Below are positions 10,499 through 20,678 of a stretch of 64,000 bases of DNA, in pieces (the stretch's first letter is position 1; each line of letters opens with the position of its first letter). The stretch is from Novipirellula artificiosorum (GTDB lineage: Bacteria > Planctomycetota > Planctomycetia > Pirellulales > Pirellulaceae). Below the pieces are notes generated by a model that saw nothing but the letters and a program-made list of their open reading frames with translations, did no database searches and was not told the DNA's origin. The stretch covers positions 186,001-250,000 of the forward strand of contig NZ_SJPV01000004.1 in the NCBI RefSeq assembly GCF_007860135.1, written 5' to 3'. A program made the position numbers and the translations under genes.

Positions 10499-10685
10499 TT
10501 CGGTCCTCTCCGTGGGACGAATGTGTGCGGAATTGCACATGACCATTGTGTGTGATTCTCAAAGTGCAAGTGCCGGACCCTCGCATCGACCACCACCGAA
10601 TTGAAAATCGCTTGGTACGTTGATTGCTCGAAGCAAGCACATCGTGATGAGGAGCAAATTTGATTCCGTTTCGGAGGCAAACAGA

Positions 10686-10808
10686 ATGAGTCGGGTAAAC
10701 CGGGAATGGCAGGCGCATGTTGAGGGTTGGATGCAGCGAGGGCCTTGGGGCGTTCACGAAAATGAAGCGGTAGTCGTCCACCCGGTCGCCAAGGGAGCTC
10801 AACGTTGA
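10686..10808 (+). CDS. Putative small protein coupled to the ZIP gene, 40 aa
   Basis: The 40-codon frame MSRVNREWQAHVEGWMQRGP... has a strong Shine-Dalgarno (CGGAGG, 8 nt before the ATG). Its TGA overlaps the TTG start of the ZIP transporter by four bases (TTGA). That pairing of a good ribosome binding site with a stop/start overlap is typical of a coupled leader or small partner gene. No signal peptide, membrane segment or known domain is visible; three Trp in 40 residues is notable. It could also be an untranslated leader that looks open by chance. Confidence 0.45.
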   Translation: MSRVNREWQAHVEGWMQRGPWGVHENEAVVVHPVAKGAQR

Positions 10809-11542
10809 CCACGCTCGCATGGATTGTTGTCTCCAGCATTGCAATGAGCGTGATCTCACTCGCCGGTGCGGTGACGTGGGTGATCAAGAAGGAAACGCTC
10901 GACAAACTGCTCTTGCCGCTGGTCGCGTTCGCCGCGGGGTCATTGATCGGCGGTGCGGTGCTACACATGATTCCTGAAGCAGTTGACCAGATGCACAATC
11001 GTCTTTCGATCTACCTCTGGCTTCTTGCCGGCTTTATGTTGTTCCTGGGACTGGAGCAATTTCTGCACTGGCATCACACACACAGTGCAACGGCGGACGA
11101 CACGCCTCCGCTGACGTACTTGATCTTGATTGCCGATGCCATTCACAATCTGATCGGAGGCATGTTTGTCGCAGCAAGTTTCATGGTGGACGTGCAGCTG
11201 GGTGTCACCGCCTGGTTGGTTGCGGCAGCTCATGAGGTGCCACAGGAGCTTGGCGATTTTGGCGTTTTGGTGCATGGTGGATGGACGGCAACGAAAGCAC
11301 TGGCGTTCAATTTCTTTTGCTCGATGACGTTCTTGGCAGGAGGCATTTTGGCGTACGCCGTTTCCAATCAGATCAATGTCGTGTTCTTGGTTCCCTTTGC
11401 GGCAGGAAATTTCTTGTACATTGGTGCTGCGGACTTGATTCCAGAAATCAAACATCACCACCGCATCAAGACAAACATCATCCACTACCTCGCGTTCAGT
11501 CTCGGGATCGCCTTATTGTTGGCAGTGCGGTTGATCGGGTAG
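10805..11542 (+). CDS. ZIP family divalent metal transporter, 245 aa
   Basis: The start is a TTG at 10805 with GGGAG 8 nt before it. The protein has about eight hydrophobic segments and the two ZIP metal-site helices: ADAIHNLIGGMFVA (TM4) and AAAHEVPQELGD (TM5, the HExPxE motif). A short His-rich loop (HWHHTHS) lies between TM3 and TM4, where ZIPs bind cytosolic metal. ZIP proteins import Zn2+ or Fe2+/Mn2+ into the cytoplasm. The length is normal for bacterial ZIPs. It diverges from the DksA-type zinc finger gene and converges on the hsp20 gene. Confidence 0.92.
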   Translation: MTTLAWIVVSSIAMSVISLAGAVTWVIKKETLDKLLLPLVAFAAGSLIGGAVLHMIPEAVDQMHNRLSIYLWLLAGFMLFLGLEQFLHWHHTHSATADDTPPLTYLILIADAIHNLIGGMFVAASFMVDVQLGVTAWLVAAAHEVPQELGDFGVLVHGGWTATKALAFNFFCSMTFLAGGILAYAVSNQINVVFLVPFAAGNFLYIGAADLIPEIKHHHRIKTNIIHYLAFSLGIALLLAVRLIG

Positions 11543-11602
11543 GGCCGGTCCCCACCAGCCATCACGAGCACGCCATCCATCACTGGACGACGGGAACCGG
11601 CC
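11543..11602. terminator. Candidate bidirectional terminator between ZIP and hsp20
   Basis: GGCCGGT (11543-11549) and ACCGGCC (11596-11602) form a perfect 7-bp inverted repeat, extended by a partly matching C run and GGG. It exactly fills the gap between two convergent genes ending at 11542 and 11606. The 46-nt loop is long and there is no U tract, so a Rho-independent role is uncertain. Confidence 0.35.
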
Positions 11603-11605
11603 ATC

Positions 11606-12121
11606 CTAGTGAACAGCGATTCGCTTTGCCTTGGCGTGCTCGCCCTTGGGCAAATGCACTTCCAGCACTCCGTTCTTGTAGGTGGCTTGGATCTCGCCCG
11701 CCTCGATCCCGTTGGGAACGATCATGCTTCGGTAGACCTTGCCGTACGAAGACGTGTTGCCCGGATCCGTACTACTTTCGGACTTGCGCTCAGCTTGAAC
11801 GACCAGCACACCATTATGGATTTCAGCGGTGATCTTCTCTGCGTCGATCGACTCGCCGATCAGGAACGTTCTTTGGTAGTCGCCCACGCCATACTCTTGC
11901 CGGAGCATGGCCGCGGTTTCCTTCCGCGCCGGAGCTTTTCCGTGATTCGTCAACGGTTCATTCTCATAGCGAATATCGAGGTTGTTGTCTTCGACGCCGG
12001 GCATGTCGCCATACAAAACCAGCTCATTTTCCGACTCGACAATGTCAAACCGAGGTCGGCAAATCGGTGATTGGCCTTTCGGTTCTGCTTCGACTGACGC
12101 AGGCCGAGGTGTTGTCAGCAT
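11606..12121 (-). CDS. Hsp20 small heat shock protein with duplicated end, 171 aa
   Basis: The ATG at 12121 is chosen; the frame opens one codon earlier with TTG. An alpha-crystallin domain starts at RPRFDIVESENELVLYGDMP and runs through YQRTFLIGESIDAEKITAE to the NGVL strand. Where the protein should finish with a C-terminal extension, it instead continues LVVQAERKSESSTD and YGKVYRSMIVPNGIEAGEIQ and reaches a second NGVLEVHLPK, ending AKRIAVH. The last half of the domain is therefore present twice. LTNHGK replaces the common LTIHGK. Hsp20 proteins are ATP-independent holdases that form oligomers in the cytoplasm. It diverges from the N-ATPase operon. Confidence 0.88.
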   Translation of the reverse strand: MLTTPRPASVEAEPKGQSPICRPRFDIVESENELVLYGDMPGVEDNNLDIRYENEPLTNHGKAPARKETAAMLRQEYGVGDYQRTFLIGESIDAEKITAEIHNGVLVVQAERKSESSTDPGNTSSYGKVYRSMIVPNGIEAGEIQATYKNGVLEVHLPKGEHAKAKRIAVH

Positions 12122-13990
<1,869 letters not shown>

Positions 13991-14014
13991 CGAAGAGCAA
14001 TCGATCGGAGCATC

Positions 14015-14407
14015 ATGAAACTAAAACTACTAACCCCGGCGAGAAGGGTCGTCGATCAATCGGTTACCAAGATCGTCGCTGAAGGTACGCACGGAAGTTT
14101 TTGCTTGCTCCCTCAGCACGTCGATTTTCTTGCTGCGTTGGTCCCTGGTTTGCTCAGTTGGGAGGACGAGGCTGGAGTTGAGCATTTTGCCGCTGTTGGG
14201 GATGGAGTCTTGGTGAAACAAGACAACGAGGTACTCGTTTCGTCCGCCCAGGCGACAGCGGGAACAAACTTGGAACAATTGAAGACAACCGTTCGCGAAG
14301 AATTTGCAACGTTGGATGACCGGCAACGAGCCGCTCATGCCGCCACCGCAAAGTTGGAAGCGAGTTTCTTACGCCGGTACATGGATTTCGCTGAGCAAAC
14401 GCCGTGA
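14015..14407 (+). CDS. atpC: N-ATPase epsilon subunit, 130 aa
   Basis: Starts MKLKLLTPARRVVDQSVTKI with GGAG before the ATG. The first about 85 residues match the epsilon beta sandwich (GSFCLLPQHVDFLAAL, then GVLVKQDNEVLVSS). The remainder is the helical part (TTVREEFATLDDRQRAAHAA). Epsilon couples the gamma shaft to the c-ring and regulates hydrolysis. Its stop overlaps the GTG start of atpQ (GTGA). Position directly after beta is the N-ATPase order, not the usual alpha-gamma-beta-epsilon order. Confidence 0.92.
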   Translation: MKLKLLTPARRVVDQSVTKIVAEGTHGSFCLLPQHVDFLAALVPGLLSWEDEAGVEHFAAVGDGVLVKQDNEVLVSSAQATAGTNLEQLKTTVREEFATLDDRQRAAHAATAKLEASFLRRYMDFAEQTP

Positions 14408-14703
14408 ACACCCAAGATTCGAAACGCTCAAATCTGAAGGCTGACTTGCAGCGAGAAGTCGATACGAAACAAACTCGAAAGATGGCCGCCAGAAGCGAAG
14501 GAGAGCGTTCGGCATGGTTCGGTTTGGGGATGTTCGGGTTGGTCGGTTGGTCGGTCACCGTGCCGACACTCCTGGGTATCATGTTGGGGCTTTGGATCGA
14601 TAAGCAGTGGCCGAGTCGGTTTTCGTGGACACTAATGCTGTTGGTCATGGGCGTCGCCGTTGGTTGTTTGAACGCATGGTGGTGGATCAAACAAGAAACG
14701 TAG
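14404..14703 (+). CDS. atpQ: N-ATPase AtpQ (AtpI-like membrane protein), 99 aa
   Basis: A GTG start overlaps the atpC stop by four bases. A charged N-terminal half (RSNLKADLQREVDTKQTRK) is followed by two hydrophobic segments, one at MFGLVGWSVTVPTLLGIMLG and one at WTLMLLVMGVAVGCLNAWWW, joined by LWIDKQWPSR. This is the AtpI-like, two-helix layout of AtpQ. AtpI-type proteins are assembly factors for the c-ring; a direct role of AtpQ is not established by the sequence. An 82-bp gap follows before atpR. Confidence 0.85.
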   Translation: MNTQDSKRSNLKADLQREVDTKQTRKMAARSEGERSAWFGLGMFGLVGWSVTVPTLLGIMLGLWIDKQWPSRFSWTLMLLVMGVAVGCLNAWWWIKQET

Positions 14704-14785
14704 GGGAAGTCGTCAAGATGTTCGGAACCGTGATCCCGAGCGGTCGCAACGGTTAACGGAATCCGCTACGAAACAAGGTGCAATC

Positions 14786-15055
14786 ATGATGTCAATCCCA
14801 TTCGCATTTCTATCAGGTATAGCCTTGGGGATGTTCTTCCTCGGGTCGCTGTGGTGGACGGTCCAGCGTCTGCCGAAAACGAGATTGCCGTGGTCGTTCT
14901 ACTTCACGAGTTTGATCGTGCGGATGCTTGTCTTGCTCGCTGGATTCGTGGTTTTGGCACGTCAAGATGATTGGCGATTGCTGCTTGCAGGCGTTCTCGG
15001 CTTTGTGCTGATTCGCACAGTTGGTGTGCGATGGGTCGCGCAGGAGGCACTCTAG
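14786..15055 (+). CDS. atpR: N-ATPase AtpR membrane protein, 89 aa
   Basis: Starts with tandem Met codons (MMSIPFAFLSG). Three hydrophobic stretches are visible: FLSGIALGMFFLGSLWW, FTSLIVRMLVLLAGFVV and LLLAGVLGFVLIRTVGV, with Arg residues inside or beside the second and third, as in AtpR of N-ATPases. AtpR is found only in N-ATPase operons and is thought to help assembly or ion loading of the c-ring. AGGAGG, the ribosome binding site of atpB, lies inside its last codons, and its TAG overlaps the atpB GTG by one base. Confidence 0.85.
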   Translation: MMSIPFAFLSGIALGMFFLGSLWWTVQRLPKTRLPWSFYFTSLIVRMLVLLAGFVVLARQDDWRLLLAGVLGFVLIRTVGVRWVAQEAL

Positions 15056-15759
15056 TGGATAGTATTCAGATCTCGCCCGACAATTGGATACTGTGGCAAT
15101 GGGAAATCTGGCCAGTCGTCAAGCTGAACGCCACGATCGTGTTCACTTGGCTGGTCATGGCGATTTTGGCGACGAGTTCATGGCTCGTCACGCGGCGACT
15201 GACAACGGGGACCGATATCCCGCGCTTTCAGAATCTACTGGAAGTGCTCGTGACTGGGATCCGGGACCAGATTCGCGATGTCAGCCGACAAGAGCCAGGG
15301 AAGTACCTGCCGTTTGTTGGAACCCTGTTCTTGTTCATCGCGATGGCAAATCTGCTCAGTATCGTGCCTGGCTATCGACCGCCTACCGGTTCCCTTTCGA
15401 CCGCCGCAGCATTGGCCACTTGTGTCTTCATCGCGGTTCCGTTGTTTGGAATCGCGTCACAGGGAATCGGCGGCTACTTCAAGCACTACGTCCAACCGAC
15501 CCTTTTGATGTTACCGTTCAATGCGATTGGAGAGGTGTCTCGGACCTTGGCGTTGGCGGTTCGGTTGTATGGCAACATGATGAGCGGCACGGTGATTGCA
15601 GCCATCTTGATCGGTTTTGTGCCATTTTTTGTGCCGGTGTTGATGCAAGCACTCGGGTTGTTGACCGGAATGATCCAAGCCTACATCTTCGCAGTATTGG
15701 CGATGGTCTATATCGCGTCGGCAAACGTGGCGCGGCGGCCCCCGTCGTCAGGGACCTAG
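15055..15759 (+). CDS. atpB: N-ATPase Fo a subunit, 234 aa
   Basis: The frame opens upstream at 14971, but that part is antisense-free atpR sequence read in another frame. GTG 15055 with AGGAGG 6 nt before it is the real start (MDSIQISPDNWILW). Five to six membrane helices are visible. The essential stator Arg is Arg170 in RTLALAVRLYGNMMSG, the counterpart of Arg210 in the E. coli a subunit. The C-terminus IASANVARRPPSSGT ends at a TAG lying at the edge of a palindromic repeat. It forms the ion half-channels in the membrane against the c-ring. Confidence 0.93.
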   Translation: MDSIQISPDNWILWQWEIWPVVKLNATIVFTWLVMAILATSSWLVTRRLTTGTDIPRFQNLLEVLVTGIRDQIRDVSRQEPGKYLPFVGTLFLFIAMANLLSIVPGYRPPTGSLSTAAALATCVFIAVPLFGIASQGIGGYFKHYVQPTLLMLPFNAIGEVSRTLALAVRLYGNMMSGTVIAAILIGFVPFFVPVLMQALGLLTGMIQAYIFAVLAMVYIASANVARRPPSSGT

Positions 15760-15807
15760 CCCAGGCTTCGAGCTGGGTTTGCATCACCCCCAGGCTTGAA
15801 GCCTGGG
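15760..15807. repeat. Pair of REP-like palindromes between atpB and atpE
   Basis: Two related hairpins sit side by side: an imperfect CCCAGGCTTCGAGCTGGG (15760-15777) and CCCAGGCTTGAAGCCTGGG (15789-15807), the latter with perfect 9-bp arms around one G. They begin one base after the atpB stop and lie inside the operon. They look like members of a dispersed palindromic family; an mRNA stability or attenuation role is possible but not shown. Confidence 0.7.
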
Positions 15808-15862
15808 CCACGTATTTTTTCGGCCAAGCCGCTTGGCGTTGTTTCAAACACAGGAGAACACG

Positions 15863-16129
15863 ATGGACGGCGATACGATGGTCGCTTTGGCCTCAATCAT
15901 TACGGCGGGTTTAACAATCGCGATCGGGTCGATTGGCCCAGCACTCGGGGAAGGCCGCGCGGTTTCGCAAGCACTCAACTCGATTGCCCAACAACCCGAT
16001 TCCTCCAACACCATCACACGGACTCTCTTCGTTGGATTGGCAATGATCGAATCGACCGCGATCTATTGTTTCGTCGTCGCGATGATCCTATTGTTCGCCA
16101 ATCCGTATTGGGACCATTTTGCACAGTAA
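15863..16129 (+). CDS. atpE: N-ATPase Fo c subunit with Na+-type ligand pattern, 88 aa
   Basis: AGGAG ends 7 nt before the ATG at 15863 (MDGDTMVALAS); the upstream TTG extension to 15833 is rejected. Two helices form the hairpin. Helix 2 carries MIESTAIY with ion-binding Glu63 followed by Ser64, Thr65 and Tyr68. This matches the E-S-T-x-x-Y ligand set of the sodium-binding c subunit of Ilyobacter. At the helix 1 position of the Ilyobacter Gln32 ligand there is Glu30 (ALGEGRAV), so two acidic residues face the site. Val63 of Ilyobacter is Met61 here. The ligands favour Na+ but the second Glu makes specificity uncertain. Confidence 0.93.
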   Translation: MDGDTMVALASIITAGLTIAIGSIGPALGEGRAVSQALNSIAQQPDSSNTITRTLFVGLAMIESTAIYCFVVAMILLFANPYWDHFAQ

Positions 16130-16150
16130 CCCAACGTCCCCCGCTTCAAG

Positions 16151-16909
16151 ATGGATATCGATTGGTTTACCTTCGTCGCACAAATCATCAACTTCCTGAT
16201 CTTAGTCGGGCTGTTGCGATGGTTACTTTATGGCCCGATCACGAAGGCAATGAGTCAGCGGGAACAAAGGATCGCAGATCGCTTGGACGAGGCGGATCGG
16301 CAGCGAAGGCAAGCGGAACAGGAAAAGCAAACCTACCAACAGAAATCTTCTGATCTCGACAGTCGCCGCGAAGAACTACTCGGGAAAGCCAAACAAGACG
16401 CCGACGATCAACGCAAACAATTGATCCAAAACGCACGCCGCGAGGTCGATCGACGTCGCGACCAGTGGACCGAGGCGTTCCAACGTGACCAGCAACAGCA
16501 GCGACATGAAACACAGCGAGAAACAGCAAAATTGGCAACCGCCATCGCCAGGCAAACGCTCGCACTACTCGCCGACACACCGTTGCAAGCCGGCATGGTT
16601 AGCCAATTCATTCGCCGACTCAGCGACATCGACAGCAAACAACGCGATCAGATTTTACAAAACTTGAAGGATTCGCAAGACACGATCGTCATCCGTAGTG
16701 GATGCGAATTGGGGGAAGAAGAGCAGCTGCGATTACGCGATGCCGTTCATGACTCACTCGGTCCAGGAATCGCCTTTCACTTTGAGATCGACGAGGAACT
16801 CATCTGTGGCATCGAGCTTGTCGCTGGCGGATACAGTTTGACGTGGAACGCGGGGGAGTTCATCAATGAAATCGACCAACAATTCAGCAAAGCGTTGAAA
16901 ATGGGATGA
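16151..16909 (+). CDS. atpF: N-ATPase b subunit with delta-like C-terminal domain, 252 aa
   Basis: The N-terminal helix [20 protein letters not shown] (residues 8-27) anchors the protein, followed by a long charged coiled coil to about residue 140 (heavily Gln/Arg/Glu). After residue about 150 comes a globular tail with [18 protein letters not shown] and [19 protein letters not shown]. The tail resembles the end of the F1 delta subunit, where DPSLIGGVRIRIGDYVVDGS is typical. The operon has no separate delta gene, so this tail probably does delta's job of joining stator to the F1 head. Ordinary b subunits have about 160 residues. The TGA overlaps the atpA ATG. Confidence 0.9.
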   Translation: MDIDWFTFVAQIINFLILVGLLRWLLYGPITKAMSQREQRIADRLDEADRQRRQAEQEKQTYQQKSSDLDSRREELLGKAKQDADDQRKQLIQNARREVDRRRDQWTEAFQRDQQQQRHETQRETAKLATAIARQTLALLADTPLQAGMVSQFIRRLSDIDSKQRDQILQNLKDSQDTIVIRSGCELGEEEQLRLRDAVHDSLGPGIAFHFEIDEELICGIELVAGGYSLTWNAGEFINEIDQQFSKALKMG

Positions 16910-18402
16910 GCGAACTTAGCTACCAGGATGCGATCGACGACACATCGCTCAAACTTCACCGAGTTATCGACCAACACACAGCAACATTGAAGGTTCGAGA
17001 GACGGGGACGGTCAGCGATGTCGAACGTGGCATCGCTCGCGTGCATGGGTTGCCGCACGTTCAAGCGGACGAGATGCTGCGTTTCGCAGGAAACCTGCGC
17101 GGCTACGCATTCAACCTGGATCGTGACGAGGTGGGATGCGTGCTGCTGGATGATAGCGAGCGATTGCAGGCAGGAACACGAGTCGAGCGGACGCACAGCG
17201 TACTGGACACGCCCGTTGGCGATGGCTTACTCGGTCGCATTATCGATCCGATCGGTCGTCCGCTCGACAGTGGTCGCTCGCTCGATGCATTGGAACGATT
17301 GCCATGCGAACGTGATGCACCGCCTATCATACAGCGTGCGCCGGTGACCGTGCCGCTGCAAACCGGATTGAAGGTCATTGATGCACTGATCCCGATTGGA
17401 CGCGGACAACGTCAATTGATACTCGGCGACCGCCAAACGGGTAAGACAGCGATCGCAGTGGACGCAATTGTCAACCAACGCTGCCGTGATGTGATTTGCA
17501 TCTACTGTAGCATTGGCCAGCGAAGCACCAACGTCGCTCGCGTGATCGACAATCTGCGGCGGCATGATGCACTGCAAAACACAGTGGTCGTGATCGGTGC
17601 CAATGACGCACCGCCAGGCGTCCAGTTCGTCGCCCCCTATGCAGCGACGACGATTGGCGAGAATTTCATGGAGCAAGGTCGCGACGTATTGATCGTTTAT
17701 GACGACTTAACCGCTCACGCTCGTGCGTATCGGCACGTTTCCTTGTTGCTGCGCAGACCGCCTGGGCGAGAGGCGTTTCCAGGAGACATCTTCTACGTTC
17801 ACTCGCGACTGCTAGAACGAGCAACGCATTTGCGTACAGACGCCGGCGGAGGCTCATTGACGGCTCTTCCGATTATCGAAACCGAAGCTCAGAATGTGTC
17901 GGCTTACATTCCGACGAACCTAATTTCGATCACGGATGGACAAGTCTATCTATCGCCGAACCTGTTCCGCAAAGGAATCCTGCCAGCGGTTGATGTCGGT
18001 CGCAGCGTTTCACGCGTCGGTGGAAAGACTCAGTTGCCCGCCTATCGAGCGGTCGCTGGCGACTTGAGGTTAACGTATTCGCAATTTGAAGAGTTAGAAA
18101 AATTCGCACGTTTCAGTAGCCAGTTGGACGAGGACACTCGAAAGACGTTGGAGCGTGGAAAACGAATCCGAGAGATATTGAAACAACCCCAATTCCAACC
18201 GTTGGAAGTGCCAGAGCAAATTGCGTCGTTGCTGGCAGTCACAAGCGGTCGGTTCGACGAGGTCGATCCGATTGAGATCAGGCGAGCGGAACTGGAAGTG
18301 CAAGATGTGATGAAGAAAGACTTTCCAGAGTTGGGGGCGAGGATCCTGGAAGGGGGAAAACTGTCCGAAGATGACGTGGTAATATTGACGGAGGGAAGGT
18401 GA
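16906..18402 (+). CDS. atpA: N-ATPase F1 alpha subunit, 498 aa
   Basis: Starts inside the atpF stop (ATGA). Walker A GDRQTGKT is at 174-181. The arginine finger region reads [20 protein letters not shown], and the C-terminal helical domain follows ([20 protein letters not shown]). Alpha is the non-catalytic nucleotide-binding partner of beta. The length is normal. The N-terminus has the delta-contacting beta barrel ([17 protein letters not shown]). The next gene begins 76 bp downstream if the conserved start is used. Confidence 0.95.
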   Translation: MSELSYQDAIDDTSLKLHRVIDQHTATLKVRETGTVSDVERGIARVHGLPHVQADEMLRFAGNLRGYAFNLDRDEVGCVLLDDSERLQAGTRVERTHSVLDTPVGDGLLGRIIDPIGRPLDSGRSLDALERLPCERDAPPIIQRAPVTVPLQTGLKVIDALIPIGRGQRQLILGDRQTGKTAIAVDAIVNQRCRDVICIYCSIGQRSTNVARVIDNLRRHDALQNTVVVIGANDAPPGVQFVAPYAATTIGENFMEQGRDVLIVYDDLTAHARAYRHVSLLLRRPPGREAFPGDIFYVHSRLLERATHLRTDAGGGSLTALPIIETEAQNVSAYIPTNLISITDGQVYLSPNLFRKGILPAVDVGRSVSRVGGKTQLPAYRAVAGDLRLTYSQFEELEKFARFSSQLDEDTRKTLERGKRIREILKQPQFQPLEVPEQIASLLAVTSGRFDEVDPIEIRRAELEVQDVMKKDFPELGARILEGGKLSEDDVVILTEGR

Positions 18403-18478
18403 AACATGTGTGGTGAAAAACTACGGAGTCTCGTCCGAGCAAGTTTCTTCACCATGCAGTTTTCAACTTCGTTTGCCC

Positions 18479-19372
18479 ATGACAACCCTAGAAAACCTTC
18501 GCCGACAAATCGACACGGCGACCGATCTTAACTCGGTCGTCTCGACGATGAAGACGTTGGCCGCTGTCAGTATTCACCAGTACGAACAGGCCGCAGATGC
18601 TCTGGCCGACTACAACCGCACAGTCGAACTCGGCTTTCAAATCGCCTTGCGAGGCGAACGTCGGGCACTCGACCAACCCAGTCCGGCCGCCAAGATCGGC
18701 GCAATCGTCTTCGGTAGCGATCAAGGGATGTGCGGCCAGTTCAACGAACGGATCGCTGAGTTCGCGATCGAGTATCATCGACAAGCCAGTGACGATCCAC
18801 CCACGGGTCTGCTCGTTGTTGGTGCTCGCGCCCGAGCGGCCTTCATTGACGTCGGATGGAAGGTCGATGAAACCTACTCCGTGCCGACATCGGTATCGGA
18901 GATCAATGACTTGGTGCAAGCGATGATTCCGAGGATCGAACAATTGCGTACGGAGTGCGATATCGGCGCGATTCATACCTATTCCAATCGCCGTGCTGCG
19001 GCATCGTCCTTTGAGTCGCAACACAGTCAACTGCTGCCGATCGATTCCGGGCGAGTCGATGCTTGGCGAGAGAGAAAGTGGCAATCGCGATCACTACCCA
19101 CATTCGCTGCTCCGCGTCGGCAACTCATCTCGCAGCTTGCCCGACAGTACTTGCTTGTTTCTCTCTACCGCGTCTGTGCGGAATCATTGGCCAGTGAGAA
19201 CGCCAGCCGGATTGCTGCGATGCAGGCAGCGGAGAAGAACATTGAAGAACGGCTTGATGAGCTACAATCGGACTTCAATAGACTGCGGCAATCCGCGATC
19301 ACCGAAGAGTTGCTCGACGTCGTAACTGGATTTGAGGCGTTAAGAACGAAGCACGATGGCTCCCCACCGTGA
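18479..19372 (+). CDS. atpG: N-ATPase F1 gamma subunit, 297 aa
   Basis: Gamma is the central rotor shaft. The conserved N-terminal helix starts [20 protein letters not shown] and [16 protein letters not shown], so the ATG at 18479 is used. The frame is open to a GTG at 18410, but the extra 23 residues match nothing. No good Shine-Dalgarno precedes 18479. The middle has [20 protein letters not shown], the Rossmann-like part, and the C-terminal helix [20 protein letters not shown] is typical. It is the last gene of the operon, and the next recognisable gene is a broken GxxExxY gene. Confidence 0.92.
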   Translation: MTTLENLRRQIDTATDLNSVVSTMKTLAAVSIHQYEQAADALADYNRTVELGFQIALRGERRALDQPSPAAKIGAIVFGSDQGMCGQFNERIAEFAIEYHRQASDDPPTGLLVVGARARAAFIDVGWKVDETYSVPTSVSEINDLVQAMIPRIEQLRTECDIGAIHTYSNRRAAASSFESQHSQLLPIDSGRVDAWRERKWQSRSLPTFAAPRRQLISQLARQYLLVSLYRVCAESLASENASRIAAMQAAEKNIEERLDELQSDFNRLRQSAITEELLDVVTGFEALRTKHDGSPP

Positions 19373-19396
19373 ATCGATACCGGGTGGGCGACCTAC

Positions 19397-19536
19397 GTGG
19401 TCTCTGTGGCAAAACAAGCTTGCATGCTCGTATCGGTATTGGCAGCGGACTGAAGTTTGCGACGTTGATTGAGTGTCATTCGGACGGGATGCGTGAAAGA
19501 ATCGAGTACGGGCTTCAGGGTAGCCACAGAGATCAC
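19397..19536. repeat. CACAGAG-type inverted repeat upstream of the GxxExxY fragment
   Basis: GTGGTCTCTGTGGC (19397-19410) and GCCACAGAGATCAC (19523-19536) are inverted copies with one mismatch. The right copy continues as CGAGGGCACAGAG just before the GxxExxY start. Similar ACAGAG-rich leaders are frequently seen in front of GxxExxY genes in diverse bacteria (from memory). Confidence 0.55.
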
Positions 19537-19551
19537 CGAGGGCACAGAGAA

Positions 19552-19676
19552 ATGAGCGATGAATTGACGGAAAAGATCATTGGCGCAGCAATCGAAGTGC
19601 ATCGCATTCTCGGCCCTGGTCTGCTGGAGACGATCTACGAAGAGGCCCTTTGTCATGAGCTCGGTTTACGAGGTAT
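19552..19676 (+). pseudogene. GxxExxY protein, 5' fragment only
   Basis: From ATG 19552 the frame reads [20 protein letters not shown] and then [19 protein letters not shown], the N-terminus of the GxxExxY family (about 125 aa, PD-(D/E)XK-nuclease-related fold, function unknown). The similarity ends after about 42 codons at Arg-Gly-Ile; the frame drifts on to a stop at 19716. At the same point the opposing glycosidase gene loses its own similarity and ends. The fragment is therefore cut by a junction at about 19676. The rest of the gene is not in the window. Confidence 0.75.
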
Positions 19677-20678
19677 CCACACCAGCCGCGCAAGGTTGAT
19701 CCCCCGCTGTGGATAGTCTGCGCTGGAAATAAAATAGCGATCCTCTTCATCCTGAATGATCTCGGGAGCGTGTGCTGCGAGCTGAGCAACGGGATCCCGA
19801 TCGTGGAAATCCATCGGTGTATCCGAAGCATAGACAAACGTACGATAGTCGTAGGTGGACGGGTCATGGCCATCATACAATGCCTCGAGCTGCTCCCCTG
19901 AACCTGCGCTATCCCACAAGCACCAAAACAAATAGAAGACTCCATGACGCTCAACCAAGGTTGGGGATTCGCAGTTCCAGCTTTCCTGCGGCGCGGTGAA
20001 GATGTTGACCGGATCGGTCCAATTCACGAAATCCACCGACGTTACCAGGCTCACGGATCGGTTGCTGCAGCGAGTCAGGTAATAGGTCCCATTCCAAAAC
20101 AAGACATCGGGATCTCGCGTATTCTCTCCCTTGACCTTGAGTTTGCCTTTGTCCCTCCAGTCGAATAAATCGATCGATTCGGCTCGTCCATTGGTTGAGC
20201 TGATGAGCGAGAAAGCCTCGCCGATCTTGATGCAATGAGGTGCCCAGCCACAACCGCTTACATCGAGTTTCGGTTGGTCAATCCAAACCTGCGGACGCAT
20301 TGCAGTCGCCAGTTTCCCAATCGGTGCCAGCGCATGGAAACAAGTCCCTTCTCCCTCATGGACGCCATCATTCTCAGCTTTGTCGGGGCGGGTGATGCCA
20401 AAGCAATGCCACCGATCGCCTGAGCCATCCATGTCCGGGCCTTTGATATAGGTGTGGTCGTTCGTCTGCCAGTGAGTGTAGGTTTCCCCGTTCTTGTAGT
20501 TTTGGGTATCCTGTCCTGAGTACACATCGGGCTGCGGCTTGTAGATCAAAGTGTAGTCACCGACGATCGCCGGTATCTGCACGCCGGTTCGCACTGGAGG
20601 TTCGTCTGCGACAACGCAAACGGATCCGATGGTCCAGGCGATGACGCCACGTAGGAGTGACTCGAGGTGTTTTTTCAT
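19653..20678 (-). CDS. Secreted GH43-like beta-propeller glycosidase, 341 aa
   Basis: The frame is open to 20945, but the signal peptide starts at the ATG at 20678 ([20 protein letters not shown]), with AAAGAAG upstream. Propeller motifs of the GH43/GH32/GH68 superfamily are visible: [28 protein letters not shown] near residue 188, and [18 protein letters not shown] near 235, where a general-acid Glu is expected. It ends [19 protein letters not shown] plus seven residues (IPRKPSS) encoded by the antisense of the broken GxxExxY gene. It should act on furanoside or pyranoside chains outside the cell; the exact family is unsure. It diverges from the GH117 pair. Confidence 0.75.
   Translation of the reverse strand: MKKHLESLLRGVIAWTIGSVCVVADEPPVRTGVQIPAIVGDYTLIYKPQPDVYSGQDTQNYKNGETYTHWQTNDHTYIKGPDMDGSGDRWHCFGITRPDKAENDGVHEGEGTCFHALAPIGKLATAMRPQVWIDQPKLDVSGCGWAPHCIKIGEAFSLISSTNGRAESIDLFDWRDKGKLKVKGENTRDPDVLFWNGTYYLTRCSNRSVSLVTSVDFVNWTDPVNIFTAPQESWNCESPTLVERHGVFYLFWCLWDSAGSGEQLEALYDGHDPSTYDYRTFVYASDTPMDFHDRDPVAQLAAHAPEIIQDEEDRYFISSADYPQRGINLARLVWIPRKPSS

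Noticed and set aside
14971-15054. Longer atpB start
   Set aside because: The extension overlaps atpR out of frame; the GTG at 15055 has AGGAGG and a normal a-subunit N-terminus.
19369-19551. 61-codon 5' extension of the GxxExxY frame
   Set aside because: It overlaps the atpG stop and the CACAGAG repeat and has no family similarity; the family start is ATG 19552.
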